Assembly: GCA_019428955.1 (NCBI GenBank)
Contig: JAHYJF010000033.1
Span: 1-19,744, forward strand
Source: Burkholderiaceae bacterium
GTDB lineage: Bacteria; Pseudomonadota; Gammaproteobacteria; Burkholderiales; Burkholderiaceae_E
DNA length: 19,744 nt
Direction of reading: 5' to 3'
Shown: positions 16,062-19,744 of the stretch, piece after piece
Numbering within the stretch: the stretch's first letter is position 1
Layout of the letters: each line of letters opens with the position of its first letter
The notes under the pieces: generated by a model
Database searches by the model: none
What the model was told of the DNA's origin: nothing
The model's input: only the letters and a program-made list of their open reading frames with translations
Translations under genes and position numbers: made by a program

Positions 16062-17621
16062 TCACCCGGCAGATGGCCCGCAGGCCGCTGGTTCCGAGAT
16101 CAGACGATCCGAGCCGATTTGCAGGAATTCGCTGCTGCGTGCGGCGCTGCCATCGCTCGCCGGCGTATCACCATTGGGGTTGAGACGAGCCACGCCGTGC
16201 AGTGCTTGATCAACCCAGGAGTCGAGCAGCAGCGTCGGTGGCGTTGGCGCAGTGGCATAGTTGCCGGGCGAAATCGCACCCACGTTGCTGTCTGAAGCGA
16301 CGGTGTCAGTCGGACCCGCCTCCCCAGCAACCCCTGCACCAGCGACCGGGGTATGCGCCCACAGCCGCGCCGGCGACTGCATGCGCATCATGGCGTGCAG
16401 GCGTACCGGCCAGCGCAGCAACGCCCGCCCCTCCCCGTCGCGGGCGCGGTAGTAAGTGCAGCGCCACGACTGGCCAAGTTCGGCGCCGGCCTGATTCATG
16501 CCGACCGGCCCAGCGGGCAGCGGCACCGCGCCCAGCATCCTGGGAGCGGCTGCGCGGCACTGATCGACAATTTCCATCCACCAGACGGCCAGCGGGGCAA
16601 CGAGCGGCACTGCCAGCGGCACGCCAACGGTCAGTTCGAGCTTGAGCAGGTTGGCATCGGCCAGCGTCTGCCGGGAGCTTGTCCCGATTGCCCGCGTGCG
16701 GTAGCGCAGGTTGTCGTTCGGTATCTCGACGGCGCCGGCCACCGCATCACCCATGGCATCGCGGGCCGGCTCCCCCCAGTCGTCGAAACTTGCCCGCGTC
16801 GGTGACAGTTGCCGCCAATTCAGCCAGCCGGCTGCCTTGCCGCCCCGAACCTTAGCCAGCGCCACCGGCAGCGACGCCGACACCGCTTGCCCGGCCGCAG
16901 CGCCGCCGAAATACGGCAACAGTCCATGAGCCAGCCCACGCTCGATCGATCCGGCGCTGGCGGCGCTGACCGCCCCGGCTCGGGTAGCCTGCTGCAGGGC
17001 GTAGTCGAGCGCCTGGCGGGCATTGAAGAGCAGCCCCCACTGCAAAGTTCCCAGTCCGAGCAGGAGCACGAACGGCGCCGCGACCAGCCACTCGACGGTG
17101 GCGCTGCCGGCCATCCTATTGCGACCCGCTGTGCCTGGCGATCTTGCCGGTGGCGAGCGCCTCGCTGCGACGATGCAGATCCGAGAGCGGCGCCCAGCGC
17201 CACCTTCCCAGTTCAAGCGCAATCCGGGTCGAATTCCCGCCTCGCTGGCGAAACCGGCGGCCAGTTCGAGCGCGCCGCGACTGCCCCAGCAGATGCGCAG
17301 CCGGCGTGGCGGCAGTTGCTCGTGCACCGCCACCGCCCACCCGTCGGAATCGACGAACACCACATCGATCGGGTGAGCCATGCCGAAGGTATGGATCGCG
17401 CAGCACGGCTCGATCCATAGCCCCTGCCAGGAAGTCAGCGGCGGCCGGCCGATGAGTCCCCGCAACCGGCTGAGAAAGGTCGCGGCCACGCGCACCTCGA
17501 CGGTGCGCTTTAGTGGCTCGGCATGGCGCTGACCGACGACGCGTCTGGGTGATTCCGGAAGACGCTGGGTGACTGTGCGCCGGGCTGATTCGGGCCCGAC
17601 TGGTTCATTGTCACGCCTCAC
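16062..17621 (-). CDS. DUF192 domain joined to TadE/TadG-like pseudopilin
   Basis: A 519-residue open frame holding two families. Residues about 40-139 are a DUF192 domain: TFLSRLRGLIGR, CCAIHTFGMAHPIDVVFVD, and GSRGALELAAGFASEAGIRPG. Residues 170-519 are a TadE-like minor pseudopilin: MAGSATVEWLVAAP with a G/S cleavage site and Glu at +5, a hydrophobic helix LLLGLGTLQWGLLF, then a large extracytoplasmic part. Both families are usual in Tad loci. The start is GTG at 17621 overlapping the tadC stop. The link (140-169, RRSRICIVAARRSPPARSPG) has atypical codon use; in another frame the same DNA reads SDLHRRSEALATGKIARHSG and ends in TAG one base before the TadE ATG at 17114, so two separate genes, one frameshifted, are equally possible. 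Confidence 0.75.
   Translation of the reverse strand: MRRDNEPVGPESARRTVTQRLPESPRRVVGQRHAEPLKRTVEVRVAATFLSRLRGLIGRPPLTSWQGLWIEPCCAIHTFGMAHPIDVVFVDSDGWAVAVHEQLPPRRLRICWGSRGALELAAGFASEAGIRPGLRLNWEGGAGRRSRICIVAARRSPPARSPGTAGRNRMAGSATVEWLVAAPFVLLLGLGTLQWGLLFNARQALDYALQQATRAGAVSAASAGSIERGLAHGLLPYFGGAAAGQAVSASLPVALAKVRGGKAAGWLNWRQLSPTRASFDDWGEPARDAMGDAVAGAVEIPNDNLRYRTRAIGTSSRQTLADANLLKLELTVGVPLAVPLVAPLAVWWMEIVDQCRAAAPRMLGAVPLPAGPVGMNQAGAELGQSWRCTYYRARDGEGRALLRWPVRLHAMMRMQSPARLWAHTPVAGAGVAGEAGPTDTVASDSNVGAISPGNYATAPTPPTLLLDSWVDQALHGVARLNPNGDTPASDGSAARSSEFLQIGSDRLISEPAACGPSAG
17112..17118 (-). other. Alternative gene boundary: stop and TadE-like start
   Basis: In the frame used by the shadow of the DUF192 linker a TAG stop (17118-17116) lies one base before the ATG at 17114 of the TadE-like part (TAGGATG). 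Such tight spacing is normal for genes of this operon, and supports an ancestral two-gene arrangement. Confidence 0.45.
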
Positions 17622-18493
17622 TGGAGCAGCCCCTGTTCGAGCAGTTGCACCACCACCGGGAACAGCAGGATGGCGAAGGTTCCCGGAAAGATGAACACCA
17701 CCAGCGGCAGGAGCATCTTCACCGGCGCCTCGGCGGCCTGCTTCTCGGCACGCAGAAAACGTTCGCTGCGCCGCTGCTCGGCTTGCGCGCGCAAGGTGGG
17801 CGCGAGATCCGCCCCCTGGCGCTCGGCCCCGCGCAAGCTTGCGACCATGCTGGTCACCGCCGGCAGGTCGAGCCGCTCGGCGACCTGGCGCAAGGCCTCG
17901 TTGCGCGGCCTGCCAGCCTTGACATCACGAAGTGCGCGCTCCAATTCGTCGCGCAACGCGCCGGCAGGACCACGTTCCACGGCCTGCGCGATCGCCGCCG
18001 GCAGATGCAGCCCACCTTCGACTGCCAGGGCGATCAGGTCGAGCGTGAAGGCCAGTTGGCGCAGGGTCTGGGCGCGCCGACGGGCGATCCGGTCGCGCAA
18101 CGCCGCTGCCGGCAGGATCGCGCCCAGCAACCCGCCGGCCACTGCCGCCGGCAAGCACGCAGCCCCGACCATCAGGGCCAGGGCAGTTGCCGTGGCCGCA
18201 CCGCTGGCTGCCGCCACGATCCGCCCGGCAAAGAACTGCTCGGGGCGCATCGTGAAGTCGAGTCCGGCCAGCGCCAGCTGCCGGCGGCAGCGCTCCTGGG
18301 CCGCGTCACCCGGCAGCTTCCCAAACTGATGCGCCACCAGATCGATGAGCGGCCATCCCAGTCGCCACAGCAGTGGCGGCGGATCGCGATGGCGGCGATC
18401 CTCGCTCGGCGCCTCGGCCGCGGCACTCAGCACCGCGCTGGCCGTGAGCACGATCGCGGCGAACATCAGCGCCAATGCCGCAGCGAGCAACAT
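17618..18493 (-). CDS. tadC: Tad pilus inner-membrane platform protein TadC
   Basis: A 291-residue type II secretion F-domain protein. It has an N-terminal membrane helix, a further hydrophobic pair around residues 90-135, the F-domain helices FTLDLIALAVEGGLHLPAAI and SLRGAERQGADLAPTLRAQA, then a C-terminal membrane segment ending VVFIFPGTFAILLFPVVV. With TadB it forms the inner-membrane platform on which the TadA ATPase works. ATG at 18493 is used, with GAGG nine bases upstream; the frame is open to 18568 but overlaps tadB there and is not helix-like. Two bases separate it from the tadB stop. Confidence 0.93.
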   Translation of the reverse strand: MLLAAALALMFAAIVLTASAVLSAAAEAPSEDRRHRDPPPLLWRLGWPLIDLVAHQFGKLPGDAAQERCRRQLALAGLDFTMRPEQFFAGRIVAAASGAATATALALMVGAACLPAAVAGGLLGAILPAAALRDRIARRRAQTLRQLAFTLDLIALAVEGGLHLPAAIAQAVERGPAGALRDELERALRDVKAGRPRNEALRQVAERLDLPAVTSMVASLRGAERQGADLAPTLRAQAEQRRSERFLRAEKQAAEAPVKMLLPLVVFIFPGTFAILLFPVVVQLLEQGLLQ

Positions 18494-18495
18494 TG

Positions 18496-19377
18496 TCAGA
18501 CCTCGATGGCGACAATGCGCCGTATCAGATAGATCCCGGCGGCTTGCGAGACCAGCACGAACGAACACACCGCCAGGCCAATCCCGGTGCCAAACAACGC
18601 CCGCATTGACGCGGGGTCGATCGCGAACAACACGCCGGCCAGAGCGAAAGGCAGCAGCCCCATCACCAGCGCCTGCAGGCGCCCCTGCGCGGTAAGCGCG
18701 CGAATCCGGCCTTCGAGAGCGATCTTGCGGCGCGTGGTCTCGGCCAGCGAATCGAGCGCCCCGGCAACACTGCCGCCGGTGGCCGCGCCGATGCGCAGCG
18801 CAGCCACCAGCAGCCTCGTTTCCTCCAGCGGCATGCGAACCTCGAGGCTGGTCAGGCAGCGTTCGAGGCTTGCGCCGAGATGCTGTTCGCGCAGCAACAG
18901 TTGCAGTTCCTGGCCCGCCGGTGGCGGGATTTCAGCAGCCGCCTGGGCCAGCGCCTGCGAGAGCCCGTTGCCGGCGCGCAGTCCGCCCGCCACCAGTCCG
19001 ATCAGGTCCGGAACCTGGTCCCTAAAGCGCCCTTCGCGGCGGCGGCGCAGTCGGCGCAGCAACAATCTCGGCAGCAACCCGCAGGCCAGCGCCGCGGCGA
19101 CCCCTGCCAGGACGTTGCCGCTGACCAGGATGGCCGCGCTCGCAGTCGCGCTGGCCAGCACCGCGCCCACGCCCAGCAGGCGGCCGGAGTCGACGAATAC
19201 GAACGCGCGCCGCAACCTCGAGCCGACCTCGGCGTCAAAACGGCGCCGGTAGCCAGCGGCGGCCCGCATGCCGATGAGCGCCAGCACCGCGAAACCCAAC
19301 GCCGCAGCTGCAAACACTGCTGCCAGCACCCAGGTCGATCCGCTCGACGACCCCGACAACGACCACAGGCTGTTCAT
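18496..19377 (-). CDS. tadB: Tad pilus inner-membrane platform protein TadB
   Basis: A 293-residue type II secretion F-domain protein. N-terminal membrane helix (about 15-37), a second hydrophobic segment (about 78-105), then the cytoplasmic F-domain with QVPDLIGLVAGGLRAGNGLS and RIGAATGGSVAGALDSLAET, and a C-terminal membrane pair after about residue 235. The ATG at 19377 overlaps the tadA stop (ATGA) and follows a GGGGA site. Gene order tadA-tadB-tadC is the standard one. Confidence 0.93.
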   Translation of the reverse strand: MNSLWSLSGSSSGSTWVLAAVFAAAALGFAVLALIGMRAAAGYRRRFDAEVGSRLRRAFVFVDSGRLLGVGAVLASATASAAILVSGNVLAGVAAALACGLLPRLLLRRLRRRREGRFRDQVPDLIGLVAGGLRAGNGLSQALAQAAAEIPPPAGQELQLLLREQHLGASLERCLTSLEVRMPLEETRLLVAALRIGAATGGSVAGALDSLAETTRRKIALEGRIRALTAQGRLQALVMGLLPFALAGVLFAIDPASMRALFGTGIGLAVCSFVLVSQAAGIYLIRRIVAIEV

Positions 19378-19744
19378 GGCGTCCCCGCGAAGACGCTCAG
19401 ATCAGGGAGCCGGCCGCGCGAGCGCAGCCCCTCAAAGAAATCGGGCACGTTGTCGCAGGCGACGAAGCGGCCGGCAACACCATCGCAACCGCGATCGCCG
19501 CGATCGCCGCGATCGAAGCGAAAGATCGGCTGCATCAGAACCCGCGAACCCTCGATGCCAGTGACTTCGGCAATCTCGACGATGCGGCGGCAACCGTCGG
19601 GCATCCGGGCCTGCTGGACGATGATGTCGATCGCCGCTGCGATCTGCTCGCGGATAGCCTGCACCGGCATCTCGACCCCGGCCATCAGCACCATCACTTC
19701 CAGGCGCGAGATCGCGTCGCGAGCGCTGTTGGCGTGAATCGTGG
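19374..19744 (-). CDS. tadA: Tad pilus ATPase TadA/CpaF, C-terminal end (partial)
   Basis: The last 122 residues of a CpaF/TadA-type secretion ATPase; the gene continues beyond the right edge. The first visible residues TIHANSARDAISRLEVMVLM are the conserved stretch after the Walker B region (TIHANSxxxALxRLExMV), followed by MPVQAIREQIAAAIDIIVQQ and a DG-R-R-I-V-EIAEVTGIEG segment. This is the cytoplasmic motor of the Tad pilus. A short RGD-type repeat lies at the FDRGDRGDRG loop, encoded by a 9-base tandem repeat. Confidence 0.93.
   Translation of the reverse strand, partial: TIHANSARDAISRLEVMVLMAGVEMPVQAIREQIAAAIDIIVQQARMPDGCRRIVEIAEVTGIEGSRVLMQPIFRFDRGDRGDRGCDGVAGRFVACDNVPDFFEGLRSRGRLPDLSVFAGTP
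19491..19517. repeat. 9-base tandem repeat inside tadA
   Basis: GCGATCGCC occurs at 19491-19499 and 19500-19508, followed by GCGATCGAA at 19509-19517. The unit preserves frame and encodes Gly-Asp-Arg repeats in a variable loop of the ATPase. Confidence 0.7.

Noticed and set aside
19491..19517. RGD motif as an integrin-binding signal
   Set aside because: It lies in a cytoplasmic ATPase and is explained by a simple tandem repeat.

Overview
The window is a high-GC bacterial chromosomal segment. The gene mix suggests a betaproteobacterium, possibly Rhodocyclales or Burkholderiales: an exosortase-A-associated hydrolase pair, a Tad pilus locus, a FadE-like/AMP-ligase operon and many type II toxin-antitoxin (TA) genes. 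The taxonomic call is inference; no rRNA, tRNA, integrase, transposase or CRISPR array is visible.

Layout: (1) 1-258 is the 3' end of an unidentified gene. (2) 264-4204, minus strand, is an operon acyl-CoA dehydrogenase > AMP-forming acyl-CoA ligase > quinone oxidoreductase-like MDR protein, which together could activate and oxidise an unknown carboxylic acid. (3) 4248-8125 is a dense patch of small TA genes and remnants: a RES-type toxin with an internal deletion beside its antitoxin, a higB stub beside an intact higA, an orphan CopG-type antitoxin, fragments of two different antitoxins joined end to end, a HicB antitoxin lacking its C-terminal domain, a ribbon-helix-helix antitoxin without its toxin, a second partial copy of the RES antitoxin, and finally one apparently intact VapBC pair. 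Toxins are lost or broken far more often than antitoxins. (4) 8139-13583, minus strand: a SWIM/SNF2 helicase split by a one-base frameshift, an SDR oxidoreductase, galU, and a CelD/BcsL-type acyltransferase. (5) 13735-15587, plus strand: two overlapping alpha/beta hydrolases of the exosortase-A-associated type, divergent from the acyltransferase; with galU they suggest the edge of an exopolysaccharide/PEP-CTERM region. (6) 15666-15998: an orphan Phd/XRE antitoxin with a near-consensus promoter. (7) 16062-19744, minus strand: the downstream part of a Tad (type IVc pilus) operon, tadA(3' end)-tadB-tadC, then an ORF joining a DUF192 domain to a TadE-like pseudopilin. Stops and starts overlap by four bases at two of these junctions.

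The most notable features are the TA graveyard, the frameshifted helicase and the DUF192-TadE join. I did not find convincing evidence of a wholly new multi-gene system; the TA patch is the best candidate for closer study.
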